From assembly GCF_051262515.1 (NCBI RefSeq), contig NZ_JBIMER010000018.1, forward strand, positions 1 to 64,000: DNA of 64,000 bases, in the 5' to 3' direction. The translations under genes were made by a program, and so were the position numbers. A model generated the notes under the pieces. The model made no database searches. It saw nothing but the letters and a program-made list of their open reading frames with translations, and was not told the origin of the DNA. Positions 7,628-16,483 of this stretch are shown here, piece by piece. The stretch comes from Arthrobacter_N sp051262515. GTDB taxonomy: Bacteria > Actinomycetota > Actinomycetes > Actinomycetales > Micrococcaceae. Position 1 is the first letter of the stretch, and every line of letters begins with the position of its first letter.

Positions 7628-10600
7628 ATGGAAACGACCAACGAAGAACTGAACGAAACGCCGGCTACCGCCGTCGCCGAGGACGCCCCGAAGAAGCGCG
7701 CACCGCGCAAGCGAACGGCACCCAAGAAGGCCGACGACGACGCCGGGGCGTCGGGAATCCAGATGCCCGCCGCCGAGGCAACCGCTCCCGGTGCGGTTCC
7801 TTCGTCTACGGAGGAGGGGGCACCGGGCGAGCCCGTGGTCGCCAAGCGGGCGCCCCGTCGCCGTACGGCCGCCAAGAAGCCGGTCGAGGCGGAGGGACCC
7901 GCGGCGCCTACCGCCGCCACGGATGTCCCCGCCGCCGGTGCCCCGCCTGAGGAGTCCACCGAGTCGCCGGTCAAGCCCGTCCGCCGCCGTGCGAGCCGGG
8001 CCAAGAAAACCGAGGAAGCAATCCCGGCAGCCGCCGTTGAGGCTCCGGCAGGGGAGGCCGAATCAGTTGTTGCGGTCGGCTCCGCGGAGGCCTCCGCGGA
8101 GGAGGCCGTCCCGGCCGAACCAGCACCGGCCAAGGCCACCAGGACGCGCAAGGCCCCGGTCCGGCGCACGAAGAAGTCGACCGACGAGCCTGCCGAGATG
8201 CCGGCCTCCGCCGATGCGGGCGTCCCCGCAGCCGACGCCGCCGCTTCGGGCCGCGCGGTGGAAAATGCGGGTTCCTCGTCCACGGACGCCGTCGAGGCCA
8301 CCGAGCCGTCGAGTGGTGCCGCGGATCCGTTCGCGGTCCCCGAATCGCCGATGTCCCTGCTCTTCCACGCGCCGGACCTCACCGCAGTCGTGGCACCCAC
8401 GCGTCCGAGGTCCGCCGAGCCCGCAGGTGCCGATGCGGCGCCCACCGAGGACGATTCGGAAGAACGCTCCGGCGGACGCCGTAGCCGCCGCGGTCGGGGA
8501 CGCGCCCGGGAAGAGGGCATCGAAACGCCCGCCCCGGAGGCCCAGGACCAGGAGCAGGACGAGAACGGCACCGAGGGCGACGGCGTCGTTTCGCGCCGCC
8601 GTCGCCGCCGCCGCCGTGGCGACGCCGATCTTGAGCTGACGGGCGGACAGGACGACGATCCGCCAAACACGGTGACGCGTGTCCGCGGCCCGCGTGCGGC
8701 GGCCCCCGAGCCCGCCCCGTCCAACAAGGTGACCAGCGTCAAGGGCTCGACCCGGCTCGAGGCCAAACGCCAGCGCCGCCGCGAGTCGCGCGAGACAGGC
8801 CGCCGGCGACATGTCATCACGGAGGCGGAGTTCCTCGCCCGCCGCGAATCCGTCGACCGCCAGATGATTGTCCGCCAGCGCGAGGACCGCATCCAGATCG
8901 GCGTCCTGGAGGACGGCATCCTTGCCGAGCACTTCGTGTCCAAGACGCAGCAGGACTCCCTGATCGGCAACGTGTATGTCGGCAAGGTGCAGAACGTGCT
9001 TCCGTCCATGGAGGCGGCGTTCGTCGACATCGGGCGTGGCCGCAACGCCGTGCTCTACGCGGGCGAGGTCAACTGGGATGTGGCCGGCCTCGACGGCCAG
9101 CCGCGCCGCATCGAACACGCGCTGAAGTCCGGCGACTCCGTGCTGGTCCAGGTCACCAAGGACCCGGTGGGCCACAAGGGCGCGCGGCTGACCAGTCAGA
9201 TCTCGCTTCCCGGCCGGTACCTGGTCTACGTCCCGGGCGGATCCATGACCGGCATCTCCCGCAAGCTGCCGGACGTCGAGCGCAACCGCCTCAAGAAGAT
9301 CCTGAAGGACCACCTGCCGGAAAACGCCGGAGTGATCGTCCGCACGGCCGCCGAAGGCGCCAGCGAGCAAGAGCTGATGAACGACATCAACCGCCTGCGC
9401 GCCCAGTGGGAGTCCATCGAAGCCAAGTCCACGTCGACGAAGACCGCGCCTCCCGAGCTGCTCTACGGCGAGCCGGACCTGACCATCAAGGTGGTCCGCG
9501 ACGTCTTCAACGAGGACTTCTCCAAGCTGATCGTCTCCGGCGAAGAGGCGTGGGACACCATCGAGGCCTACGTGACCTACGTGGCCCCGGATCTCCTGTC
9601 GCGCCTGGAGCAGTGGACGTCCGACGAGGACATCTTCACGGCGAACCGCCTCGACGAGCAGATCCACAAGGCCCTCGAACGCAAGGTGTTCCTGCCCTCG
9701 GGCGGTTCGCTGGTGATCGACCGCACCGAAGCCATGACCGTGGTCGACGTCAACACCGGCAAGTTCACGGGTAGTGGCGGGAACCTCGAGGAAACCGTCA
9801 CCAAGAACAACCTGGAGGCGGCCGAGGAGATCGTCCGGCAGCTGCGGCTGCGGGACATCGGCGGCATCATCGTCATCGACTTCATCGACATGGTCCTCGA
9901 GGCCAACCGGGACCTGGTGCTCCGCCGCATGGTCGAGTGCCTCGGCCGCGACCGAACCAAGCACCAGGTCGCCGAAGTCACCTCGCTCGGTCTGGTGCAG
10001 ATGACGCGCAAGCGCATGGGCACCGGGCTGCTGGAGGTCTTCAGCGAGAACTGCGAGGCCTGCAACGGCCGCGGGGTTGTCACGCACGAGGAGCCGGTGG
10101 AGCACCGCCGTTCCTTCCCGTCCCAGGGCGAGGCTCCCGCGGGCCCGCGCAACGACCGCGCGCCCCGGCAGGAGCGCCGCCGGCGCCGCGGCCAGGACAA
10201 GGACCAGGACACGGGTGCGGAGGTCCAGCATGCTCCGACGCCGGCGCCCGAGGACCCCGAGCGCGCGGCGAAGGCAACCGCCGCACGTGCGGCCTTCGCC
10301 TCCATCGCCGCCGCCGCGCAGGCCGCCCACGAACACGAGGCAAACCACGGCACTGAGCAGGAAGCCGCGGTGGAACCGTTGCCGTCCGCTGCGGGGACCG
10401 CGGAGCCGGTGGACGCCGGGCAGGGCGAACAGGACGAGGACCAGGTCCTGAGGATCGCCGGCGAGGAAGTTCGTCTCCCGCGCTCGCGCCGTCGGCGCCG
10501 CGCCTCCTCGCCGGAGCAGGCACCGTCGTTGACGCTCGAGTCGCTGTCCGCGGCGTTCGGGGCATCCGCCGACAGTTCGGAGGGCCACGCAGCAGGGTCG

Positions 10601-11071
10601 GCGCCACCGGAGTCGTCGACGCCCGCGCCTCGGGAAGAGTCGGCCGCATCCGAGCGCCCACGGCGCAACCGGCGCTCCTCGGGGAACCGTGGCGCGGCGC
10701 CGGAAACGACGCCGGAAACCAACCCGCGTCCGGCGGTGTCGGGAGTCGCGGGCCAGTCCGTCGCGCCTGTGGAGACGGAGCCGCCCGCGGTATCGGAGCC
10801 GGCCGAAGCCCGTCGGCCGTCGGTGGCCACGGAGCTCGCTCAGCCCCAAGAGCGGCCTCGTCGACCCCGGCGCAATCGCTCGGCGCGCAGTGCGCAGGGC
10901 GCGGGCGACACGCCGATCGAGAACACCTCCACGGACGGCTCACGCACGTCCGCCGCGGTCGGAAGCGCCCATGTGGCACGGCTGTCGGACGAGAACGTCG
11001 CGGCGCCGTCCGACGGAGAAGGAACGGGCCCCTTGGTGCTCGGCGTCGGCGTTCCGGCGTCGGAACTTTAG
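7628..11071 (+). CDS. rne: Ribonuclease E/G family endoribonuclease
   Basis: 1,147-residue RNase E/G. The catalytic core sits in the middle, with an S1-type RNA-binding segment at about residues 420-510 (IGNVYVGKVQNVLPSMEAAF), catalytic metal-binding aspartates in DRTEAMTVVDVNTGKFTG (near 697) and IVIDFIDM (near 750), and the zinc-link cysteines in CEACNGRG (near 809). About 390 N-terminal and 330 C-terminal residues are Ala/Pro/Glu-rich, Arg-rich and probably disordered, including an arginine tract (near residue 325) that should bind RNA. Long arms on both sides are typical of actinobacterial RNase E. The ATG at 7628 is 11 bases after the Shine-Dalgarno; the ATG at 7618 is too close and out of frame. 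It matures rRNA and drives mRNA decay. Confidence 0.95.
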   Translation: METTNEELNETPATAVAEDAPKKRAPRKRTAPKKADDDAGASGIQMPAAEATAPGAVPSSTEEGAPGEPVVAKRAPRRRTAAKKPVEAEGPAAPTAATDVPAAGAPPEESTESPVKPVRRRASRAKKTEEAIPAAAVEAPAGEAESVVAVGSAEASAEEAVPAEPAPAKATRTRKAPVRRTKKSTDEPAEMPASADAGVPAADAAASGRAVENAGSSSTDAVEATEPSSGAADPFAVPESPMSLLFHAPDLTAVVAPTRPRSAEPAGADAAPTEDDSEERSGGRRSRRGRGRAREEGIETPAPEAQDQEQDENGTEGDGVVSRRRRRRRRGDADLELTGGQDDDPPNTVTRVRGPRAAAPEPAPSNKVTSVKGSTRLEAKRQRRRESRETGRRRHVITEAEFLARRESVDRQMIVRQREDRIQIGVLEDGILAEHFVSKTQQDSLIGNVYVGKVQNVLPSMEAAFVDIGRGRNAVLYAGEVNWDVAGLDGQPRRIEHALKSGDSVLVQVTKDPVGHKGARLTSQISLPGRYLVYVPGGSMTGISRKLPDVERNRLKKILKDHLPENAGVIVRTAAEGASEQELMNDINRLRAQWESIEAKSTSTKTAPPELLYGEPDLTIKVVRDVFNEDFSKLIVSGEEAWDTIEAYVTYVAPDLLSRLEQWTSDEDIFTANRLDEQIHKALERKVFLPSGGSLVIDRTEAMTVVDVNTGKFTGSGGNLEETVTKNNLEAAEEIVRQLRLRDIGGIIVIDFIDMVLEANRDLVLRRMVECLGRDRTKHQVAEVTSLGLVQMTRKRMGTGLLEVFSENCEACNGRGVVTHEEPVEHRRSFPSQGEAPAGPRNDRAPRQERRRRRGQDKDQDTGAEVQHAPTPAPEDPERAAKATAARAAFASIAAAAQAAHEHEANHGTEQEAAVEPLPSAAGTAEPVDAGQGEQDEDQVLRIAGEEVRLPRSRRRRRASSPEQAPSLTLESLSAAFGASADSSEGHAAGSAPPESSTPAPREESAASERPRRNRRSSGNRGAAPETTPETNPRPAVSGVAGQSVAPVETEPPAVSEPAEARRPSVATELAQPQERPRRPRRNRSARSAQGAGDTPIENTSTDGSRTSAAVGSAHVARLSDENVAAPSDGEGTGPLVLGVGVPASEL

Positions 11072-11081
11072 GCGTACGCTC

Positions 11082-11109
11082 TTGACGACTCGCCGGGGCA
11101 GCGTGTATT
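11082..11109 (+). promoter_or_regulatory. Candidate promoter for rplU-rpmA
   Basis: TTGACG (11082-11087) and TGTATT (11104-11109) are 16 bases apart and lie 11 bases after the rne stop codon. The pair is followed by about 160 bases of leader before rplU, long enough for a ribosomal-protein leader structure, though I do not recognise a known one. Confidence 0.5.
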
Positions 11110-11119
11110 TGCCCCGGCG
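11091..11119 (+). terminator. GC-rich stem-loop after rne
   Basis: cgccggggca and tgccccggcg form a perfect 10-bp stem with a 9-base loop, 20 bases after the rne stop. There is no U-run, and the hairpin overlaps the spacer and -10 of the candidate rplU promoter, so it may be an rne terminator, part of the promoter region, or both. Confidence 0.45.
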
Positions 11120-11269
11120 GGCCGGATTAGCGTAACCTTGATCTTCGGTGCGAACGCCAGCTAATCGGAATTTCCGCTCGGCGTGACAGCACGGCGCAAA
11201 CCCGAAACCTAGTTGCGGGTGCCTTATGCGCAGTTAGAGTAATAAACGTCGAGAGAAGTGAGTACCAAA

Positions 11270-11578
11270 GTGGTGTACGCGATTGTCCGCGCTGGCGGCC
11301 GCCAGGAAAAAGTCTCTGTTGGAGACTTCGTTACCCTTGACCGCGTCCCCGTGGCAGCCGGCGGCACCATTGAGCTCCCGGCCCTGCTTCTGGTCGACGG
11401 CGACAAGGTGACGTCCGCAGCCAACGAGCTGGCCAAGGTCACGGTCACCGCCGAGGTTCTGGAGAACCTCCGCGGCCCGAAGATTGTCATCCAGAAGTTC
11501 AAGAACAAGACCGGCTACAAGAAGCGACAGGGATTCCGTTCCGCGCTGACGAAGGTCAAGGTCACCTCCATCGCCTAA
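11270..11578 (+). CDS. rplU: 50S ribosomal protein L21
   Basis: Small 50S subunit protein. The start MVYAIVRAGGRQEKVSVGDFV and the C-terminal KIVIQKFKNKTGYKKRQGFR block are characteristic of L21. I place the start at GTG 11270, giving 102 residues and the family's usual N-terminus; GTG 11258 is in frame and would add four residues (MSTK) but the GA-rich stretch just before it is too close to act as its ribosome-binding site. It is followed by rpmA and then obgE, the widely conserved L21-L27-Obg order. Confidence 0.96.
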   Translation: MVYAIVRAGGRQEKVSVGDFVTLDRVPVAAGGTIELPALLLVDGDKVTSAANELAKVTVTAEVLENLRGPKIVIQKFKNKTGYKKRQGFRSALTKVKVTSIA

Positions 11579-11624
11579 GGCGCCGGAGAGCAGTTTCCCC
11601 CCGATTTGAAGGTAGGCACATTCA

Positions 11625-11879
11625 ATGGCACATAAGAAGGGCGCGAGTTCCACTCGCAACGGCCGCGATTCCAACGCCCAGTACCTGGGCGTCAAGCGCT
11701 TCGGTGGACAGGTTGTCTCCGCCGGCGAGATCATCGTCCGCCAGCGCGGCACCCACTTCCACCCCGGAGCCAACGTTGGCCGTGGAGGCGACGACACCCT
11801 GTTCGCCCTCGCAGCAGGCGCTGTCGAGTTCGGCACCCGCCGCGGACGCCGCGTCGTGAACATCGTGGCCGCCGACTAG
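11625..11879 (+). CDS. rpmA: 50S ribosomal protein L27
   Basis: 84-residue L27 beginning MAHKKGASSTRNGRDSNAQY. L27 reaches into the peptidyl-transferase centre with its N-terminus; this copy starts directly with the functional sequence and lacks the cleaved N-terminal extension found in Firmicutes. RBS-like gaaggtagg lies upstream. It is co-transcribed with rplU, 46 bases downstream of it. Confidence 0.97.
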   Translation: MAHKKGASSTRNGRDSNAQYLGVKRFGGQVVSAGEIIVRQRGTHFHPGANVGRGGDDTLFALAAGAVEFGTRRGRRVVNIVAAD

Positions 11880-11903
11880 TAGTCCGGCGACAGCGAGTTT
11901 TAC

Positions 11904-11937
11904 TAGACTGGAGGGTGGGCCGTTCGGCCCGCCCTCC
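11904..11937 (+). promoter_or_regulatory. -10-like hexamer followed at once by a strong hairpin, between rpmA and obgE
   Basis: TAGACT at 11904-11909 touches a 12-bp stem (ggagggtgggcc/ggcccgccctcc, with one T-G pair, 11910-11937) with a gttc loop, followed by tgttgcattt. The hairpin looks like a terminator or attenuator for rplU-rpmA; the hexamer may start a separate obgE transcript whose 5' end would then lie inside the hairpin. Confidence 0.5.
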
Positions 11938-12017
11938 TGTTGCATTTCGGCAGTACCCGCATATCGGCAACATCGCGCCGCCGCCCCGGCGGCGCACCCT
12001 AAAGAGGAGTCCCGTCA

Positions 12018-13586
12018 GTGGCAGCGTTCATAGACCGCGTGGTCCTTCACGTATCCGGTGGAACCGGAGGCCACGGCTGTGTCTCCATCAAGCGCGAGAA
12101 GTTCAAGCCGTTGGGCGGTCCCGACGGCGGGGCCGGCGGCAATGGCGGCGACGTGATCCTGCGTGTCGACCCGCAGACCACAACGCTGCTCGATTACCAC
12201 CACCTGCCGCACCGCCATGCGAGCAACGGCGAAGGCGGCAAGGGGGACATGCGTCCCGGCAAGCACGGCGAAACACTGATCCTTCCCGTTCCCGAGGGAA
12301 CGGTCGTCAAGGACCGAAGCGGAAACATCCTCGCCGACCTCGTGGGCGAGGGAACGGAGTACGTGGCCGCGTCCGGCGGGCTCGGCGGACTCGGGAACTC
12401 GGCGCTCTCCTCGCAGAAGCGCAAGGCACCCGGTTTCGCGCTCCTCGGCATCGCCGGCACCGAGGGCGACATCGTCCTTGAGCTGAAGACCGTCGCGGAC
12501 ATCGCGCTGGTCGGCTACCCGTCGGCGGGCAAGTCCAGCCTGATTGCGGCCATCTCCGCCGCGCGTCCCAAGATCGCGGACTACCCGTTCACCACCCTCG
12601 TTCCGAACCTCGGCGTCGTACAGGCGGGCGAAGTCCGCTTCACCGTCGCGGACGTGCCCGGCCTGATCCCGGGCGCTTCGGAGGGACGCGGCCTCGGCCA
12701 CGAGTTCCTCCGCCACGTCGAGCGTTGCGCGGCGCTGGTCCACGTGCTCGACTGCGGCACCCTGGAGTCGGACCGAGATCCGATCTCGGACCTCGACACC
12801 ATCCAGGCGGAGCTCGACGCCTACGAGGTGGATTCCAGCTTCGCCGGGGTCGACGGGCAGATCATTCCGCTGAACGAACGCCCGCGACTGATTGCCCTGA
12901 ACAAGGTCGACATGCCCGACGGCGACGACATGGCCCGTTTCGTGCGGCCCGAACTCGAAAAACGCGGATACCGAGTCTTCGAGGTCTCGGCGCTGGACCG
13001 CACGGGACTGCGTGACTTGACGTTCGCGATGGCCGGGCTGGTCGAAGAGGCCCGAAAGCTCATCGATGCGGCCCCGCCGATCGCACCGGTTCCGGTCCTG
13101 CGTCCCCGGGCCGTGAACTCCAAGGGCTTCGACATCCGCCGCGAGGAGCGCAACCTCGAGCCGCTCTTCCGGGTACTGGGGGAGAAGCCGCTGCGTTGGG
13201 TCAAGCAGACCGACTTCACCAACGACGAGGCAGTCGGCTATCTGGCGGACCGCCTGGCCAAGCTCGGCATCGAAGAGAAGCTGTTCCGCATGGGCGCCAA
13301 GCCCGGCGACGCCGTGGTCATCGGCGACGACCGCGAGGGCGTGCTGTTCGACTGGGAGCCCACCATGGCCGCGGGCGCCGAGCTGCTCGGATCGCGGCGC
13401 GGCCACGACGTGCGCCTCGAAGAGCTCAACCGGCCCACGCGCGAGCAGAAGAAACAGGACCATCAGGACCGCAAGGACCGCCGTGCCGCGGCTCGGGACG
13501 AACTAGAGGCCGATCGCAAGGCCGGCGTCTGGACGGAGTCCGTCAACTACAAGCACCAGCAGCGTCCGCAGGCAGACGGCGAGTAG
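12018..13586 (+). CDS. obgE: Obg family GTPase
   Basis: 522-residue ribosome-associated GTPase. It has the glycine-rich Obg fold at the N-terminus (residues 1-160, with GGPDGGAGGNGGDV), the G domain with P-loop GYPSAGKSS from residue 166, switch region TTLVPNLGVV, DVPGLIPGASEGRGLGHEF and NKVDMPD, and a C-terminal OCT domain (about 360-440) plus a charged tail as in actinobacterial members. It takes part in 50S assembly and growth control. The GTG start at 12018 has a gaggag ribosome-binding site 8 bases upstream. proB begins 2 bases after its stop. Confidence 0.97.
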   Translation: MAAFIDRVVLHVSGGTGGHGCVSIKREKFKPLGGPDGGAGGNGGDVILRVDPQTTTLLDYHHLPHRHASNGEGGKGDMRPGKHGETLILPVPEGTVVKDRSGNILADLVGEGTEYVAASGGLGGLGNSALSSQKRKAPGFALLGIAGTEGDIVLELKTVADIALVGYPSAGKSSLIAAISAARPKIADYPFTTLVPNLGVVQAGEVRFTVADVPGLIPGASEGRGLGHEFLRHVERCAALVHVLDCGTLESDRDPISDLDTIQAELDAYEVDSSFAGVDGQIIPLNERPRLIALNKVDMPDGDDMARFVRPELEKRGYRVFEVSALDRTGLRDLTFAMAGLVEEARKLIDAAPPIAPVPVLRPRAVNSKGFDIRREERNLEPLFRVLGEKPLRWVKQTDFTNDEAVGYLADRLAKLGIEEKLFRMGAKPGDAVVIGDDREGVLFDWEPTMAAGAELLGSRRGHDVRLEELNRPTREQKKQDHQDRKDRRAAARDELEADRKAGVWTESVNYKHQQRPQADGE

Positions 13587-13588
13587 CC

Positions 13589-14728
13589 ATGCGGGAAAAC
13601 CGGAAGCCGTCCGCGGTCAGCGAGCCGGCGGACCTGGCCCGCGCGCGCCGGGTGGTGGTGAAGGTCGGCTCCTCGTCGTTGACCACCATCGGCGGAGGGA
13701 TTTCGGAGGCCGCGCTGGCGTCTTTGGTCGACCGACTGGCCGCGGTCCGCAATGCGGGGACGGAACTGATCCTGGTGTCCTCCGGTGCCATCGCCGCCGG
13801 TCTGGCTCCGCTCGGCCTCGCCCGCCGGCCGCGTGACCTGGCGACGCAGCAGGCCGCCGCCAGCGTGGGCCAGGGACTGCTCATGGCACGGTACACCCAG
13901 GCTTTCGGCGCCCACGGCGTCAACGTCAGCCAGGTGCTTCTGACGGCCGACGACCTGATCCGTCGCCAGCAGTACGCCAATGCGTTCCGGGCCCTGAGCC
14001 GCCTGCTGTCCCTCGGCGTCGTGCCTGTGGTGAACGAGAACGACACGGTCGCGACCCATGAGATCCGGTTCGGGGACAACGACCGCCTCGCCGCACTCGT
14101 CGCGCACCTCGTGAAGGCCGATGCGCTGGTGCTCCTTTCGGACGTCGACGCACTCTACGACGGTCCTCCGCAGGCCGGAGCGTCACGCATTCCGCGGGTC
14201 GATTCGGCCTCCGACCTTGCCGGTGTGCGCATTGGCAGCGCCGGCAAGGCCGGCGTCGGAACGGGCGGGATGGCCACGAAGGTCGAGGCCGCCACCATGG
14301 CGGCCGAGTCCGGCATCCCGGCACTGGTCACGTCCACCGGCAACGCGGCGCGCGCCCTGGCCGGCGAGGACGTCGGCACCTGGTTCGCCTCGCGGGGCAA
14401 CCGCAGGCCGGCCCGGATGCTGTGGCTCGCGCACCTCGCCAGCACGCAGGGCAGGCTGGTGCTCGACGACGGCGCCGTTGCCGCGGTTGCCTCCGGCGTC
14501 AGGTCGCTGCTGCCCGCCGGCATCACGGGCGTGGAGGGCAACTTCGAGGCCGGGGACCCCGTCGAGATCGCCGACGCCGCAGGGACCGTCGTCGCGCGCG
14601 GCCTCGTCAACTACTCGTCGGTCGAGCTGCCCGAGATGCTGGGGCGCAGCACGCGCGAATTGTCGCGGAACCTCGGCCCGCACTACGAACGGTCCGTCGT
14701 CCACATCGACGACCTCGTCCTGGTCTAA
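13589..14728 (+). CDS. proB: Glutamate 5-kinase
   Basis: First enzyme of proline synthesis from glutamate: it phosphorylates glutamate to gamma-glutamyl phosphate. The amino-acid-kinase domain starts with RVVVKVGSSSLTT (near residue 22) and includes the SSGAIAAG and NENDTVAT blocks; a PUA domain follows from about residue 285. At 379 residues it has normal length. ATG at 13589 lies 2 bases after the obgE stop without a clear ribosome-binding site of its own, suggesting coupling to obgE translation. Confidence 0.96.
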   Translation: MRENRKPSAVSEPADLARARRVVVKVGSSSLTTIGGGISEAALASLVDRLAAVRNAGTELILVSSGAIAAGLAPLGLARRPRDLATQQAAASVGQGLLMARYTQAFGAHGVNVSQVLLTADDLIRRQQYANAFRALSRLLSLGVVPVVNENDTVATHEIRFGDNDRLAALVAHLVKADALVLLSDVDALYDGPPQAGASRIPRVDSASDLAGVRIGSAGKAGVGTGGMATKVEAATMAAESGIPALVTSTGNAARALAGEDVGTWFASRGNRRPARMLWLAHLASTQGRLVLDDGAVAAVASGVRSLLPAGITGVEGNFEAGDPVEIADAAGTVVARGLVNYSSVELPEMLGRSTRELSRNLGPHYERSVVHIDDLVLV

Positions 14729-14775
14729 GCGCAGGCGCCGGGCCGCAACATGCGGGCACCCGACGGCCCGGGTAC

Positions 14776-14781
14776 TAAACT
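14776..14781 (+). promoter_or_regulatory. -10 element for a leaderless proA transcript
   Basis: TAAACT ends 6 bases before the proA ATG (14788), so the predicted transcription start falls on or next to the A of the start codon. No Shine-Dalgarno is present. This is the typical layout of leaderless actinobacterial genes. Confidence 0.55.
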
Positions 14782-14787
14782 GGTGCC

Positions 14788-16158
14788 ATGACCCAGCATG
14801 TCCACCAGGCTGAAGAAGCCGCGCCCGCCGACGCCCCCTCCCCATCCGCGCCCCACGCGGCGACGGAGACGACCCGGACGCCTCCGGTGGCACCGACGGG
14901 GCCCTCCGCGGTCGAGGCCGTTGCCGCCATGGCCGACCGGGCACGCCTCGCGTCGCGCCATCTGGCACGCGCGAACCGGGACTGGAAGGATCGGGGACTC
15001 AACGCCATCGGCCGGGCGCTGGATGCCGGGCGGCGCCCGGTGCTGGAGGCGAACGGGCGGGATCTCGACCGCGAGCGGTCGGCCGGCACCTCCGACGCCC
15101 TGCTCGACCGGCTCCGCCTGGACGATTCCCGCGTGGACGCCCTGGTGGGTGCCCTGGATGAACTCGCCGCCCTGCCCGATCCCGTCGGCAGCGTCCTCCG
15201 CGGGCAGACGCTGCCCAACGGGCTCCGCATGAGGCAGGTCTACGTCCCGATGGGAGTCGTTGGCGCCATCTACGAGGCCCGTCCCAACGTTACCGTCGAC
15301 ATCGCAGGCCTGGCGCTCAAGAGCGGCAACGCAGTGCTGCTCAGGGGCGGTTCCGCGGCCGCCGAGACCAATCGTGTCCTGGTGCATCTCATCCGCGATG
15401 CCCTGCGCGAAGCGGGGCTCCCCGCCGATGCGGTGCAGAGCGTGGACGAATACGGGCGCGCCGGTGCCAATGCGCTGATGGGTGCCCGCGGAAAAGTGGA
15501 CGTGCTGATTCCGCGCGGCGGACGGTCCCTGATCCAGTCCGTGGTAAAGAACGCCCAGGTTCCCGTCATCGAGACGGGGGAGGGCAATGTGCACATTTAT
15601 CTGGACGAATCCGCGGACGAGGCCGCAGCCGTCGAGATTCTCCTGAACGCCAAAACACAACGGCCGTCGGTCTGCAACACGGTCGAGACCCTGCTCGTAC
15701 ACCCCGGTTCCACCGCCGCGCCCGCTGTCCTCGCCGCGCTGGCCGCGGCCGGTGTACGGCTCCATGCCGACCCCCGCGCCGCGGGCATCGCGGGGGACAC
15801 CCCCACAGTGGCGGCCACCGACGAGGATTGGGCCACCGAATACATGGACCTCGACCTCGCCGTCGCGGTGGTGGATACATTGGACGACGCACTGGAGCAC
15901 ATCCGTCGCTGGTCGACGGGACACACGGAGGCCATCCTTACCAACAATCTGGTCAACGCGGAGCGTTTCGTCGCCGAAGTCGATTCCGCGGCGGTGATCG
16001 TCAACGCATCCACGCGCTTCACGGACGGTGGACAGCTGGGTCTGGGTGCCGAGGTGGGCATCTCGACGCAGAAGATGCACGCGCGCGGCCCCATGGGCCT
16101 GCGGGAGCTGACGACCACCAAGTGGATCGTTCAGGGCGACGGCCACGTCCGTTCGTAG
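14788..16158 (+). CDS. proA: Gamma-glutamyl phosphate reductase
   Basis: Aldehyde-dehydrogenase-fold enzyme that reduces gamma-glutamyl phosphate to the semialdehyde with NADPH, the second step of proline synthesis. The catalytic cysteine is Cys296 in QRPSVCNTVETLL; the PMGVVGAIYEARPNVT segment is a family signature. It has 456 residues because of a low-complexity Ala/Pro/Thr N-terminal extension of about 40 residues before the conserved domain. Translation probably starts at the very 5' end of the mRNA from its own promoter, although proB lies just upstream. Confidence 0.96.
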   Translation: MTQHVHQAEEAAPADAPSPSAPHAATETTRTPPVAPTGPSAVEAVAAMADRARLASRHLARANRDWKDRGLNAIGRALDAGRRPVLEANGRDLDRERSAGTSDALLDRLRLDDSRVDALVGALDELAALPDPVGSVLRGQTLPNGLRMRQVYVPMGVVGAIYEARPNVTVDIAGLALKSGNAVLLRGGSAAAETNRVLVHLIRDALREAGLPADAVQSVDEYGRAGANALMGARGKVDVLIPRGGRSLIQSVVKNAQVPVIETGEGNVHIYLDESADEAAAVEILLNAKTQRPSVCNTVETLLVHPGSTAAPAVLAALAAAGVRLHADPRAAGIAGDTPTVAATDEDWATEYMDLDLAVAVVDTLDDALEHIRRWSTGHTEAILTNNLVNAERFVAEVDSAAVIVNASTRFTDGGQLGLGAEVGISTQKMHARGPMGLRELTTTKWIVQGDGHVRS

Positions 16159-16255
16159 ACCCTTGGCCCAGTAGGTACGATAGAGCCCAAGCAAGATCAG
16201 TTTCGCGCGCCCCCGACCGGGTCCTCCGCGTGGACGGAACCAAACTAGGAGAGAC

Positions 16256-16483
16256 ATGCTCACTCAGCAGTTCGCAGCAGTGCTGGCCAGCGCGGCGGAA
16301 GTCGAAGCCGAGTCCGCGACCGGCACAGCCCTTCTGGTCGGAGGCAGCATCATGGCGCTGTTCCTTCTGATGCTTCTGGTCACGGTTTCCTTCTCCAACG
16401 TCGGCCGGCGCCACGAGATCCACGCAGAGATTCCGGATGCCCACCGCCAGCACGCCAACAAGCACGGCGTCGAGCATCACTAG
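16256..16483 (+). CDS. Small single-span membrane protein upstream of nadD
   Basis: 75 residues with one transmembrane helix (about 23-46, GTALLVGGSIMALFLLMLLVT) followed by a His-rich, charged tail that ends HANKHGVEHH. A good ribosome-binding site (aggagag) precedes the ATG. Similar small proteins lie between proA and nadD in Arthrobacter-like genomes, from my recollection of the family; no function is known. Its 3' end overlaps the start of nadD by 47 bases. Confidence 0.75.
   Translation: MLTQQFAAVLASAAEVEAESATGTALLVGGSIMALFLLMLLVTVSFSNVGRRHEIHAEIPDAHRQHANKHGVEHH

Noticed and set aside
7618..7950. ATG at 7618 as start of a separate small gene
   Set aside because: It lies one base after the Shine-Dalgarno and in a different frame from rne; the product is Arg-rich shadow sequence.
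8063..10849. Long minus-strand open frame across rne
   Set aside because: Shadow of the GC-rich, low-complexity rne reading frame; no domain and no start signal.
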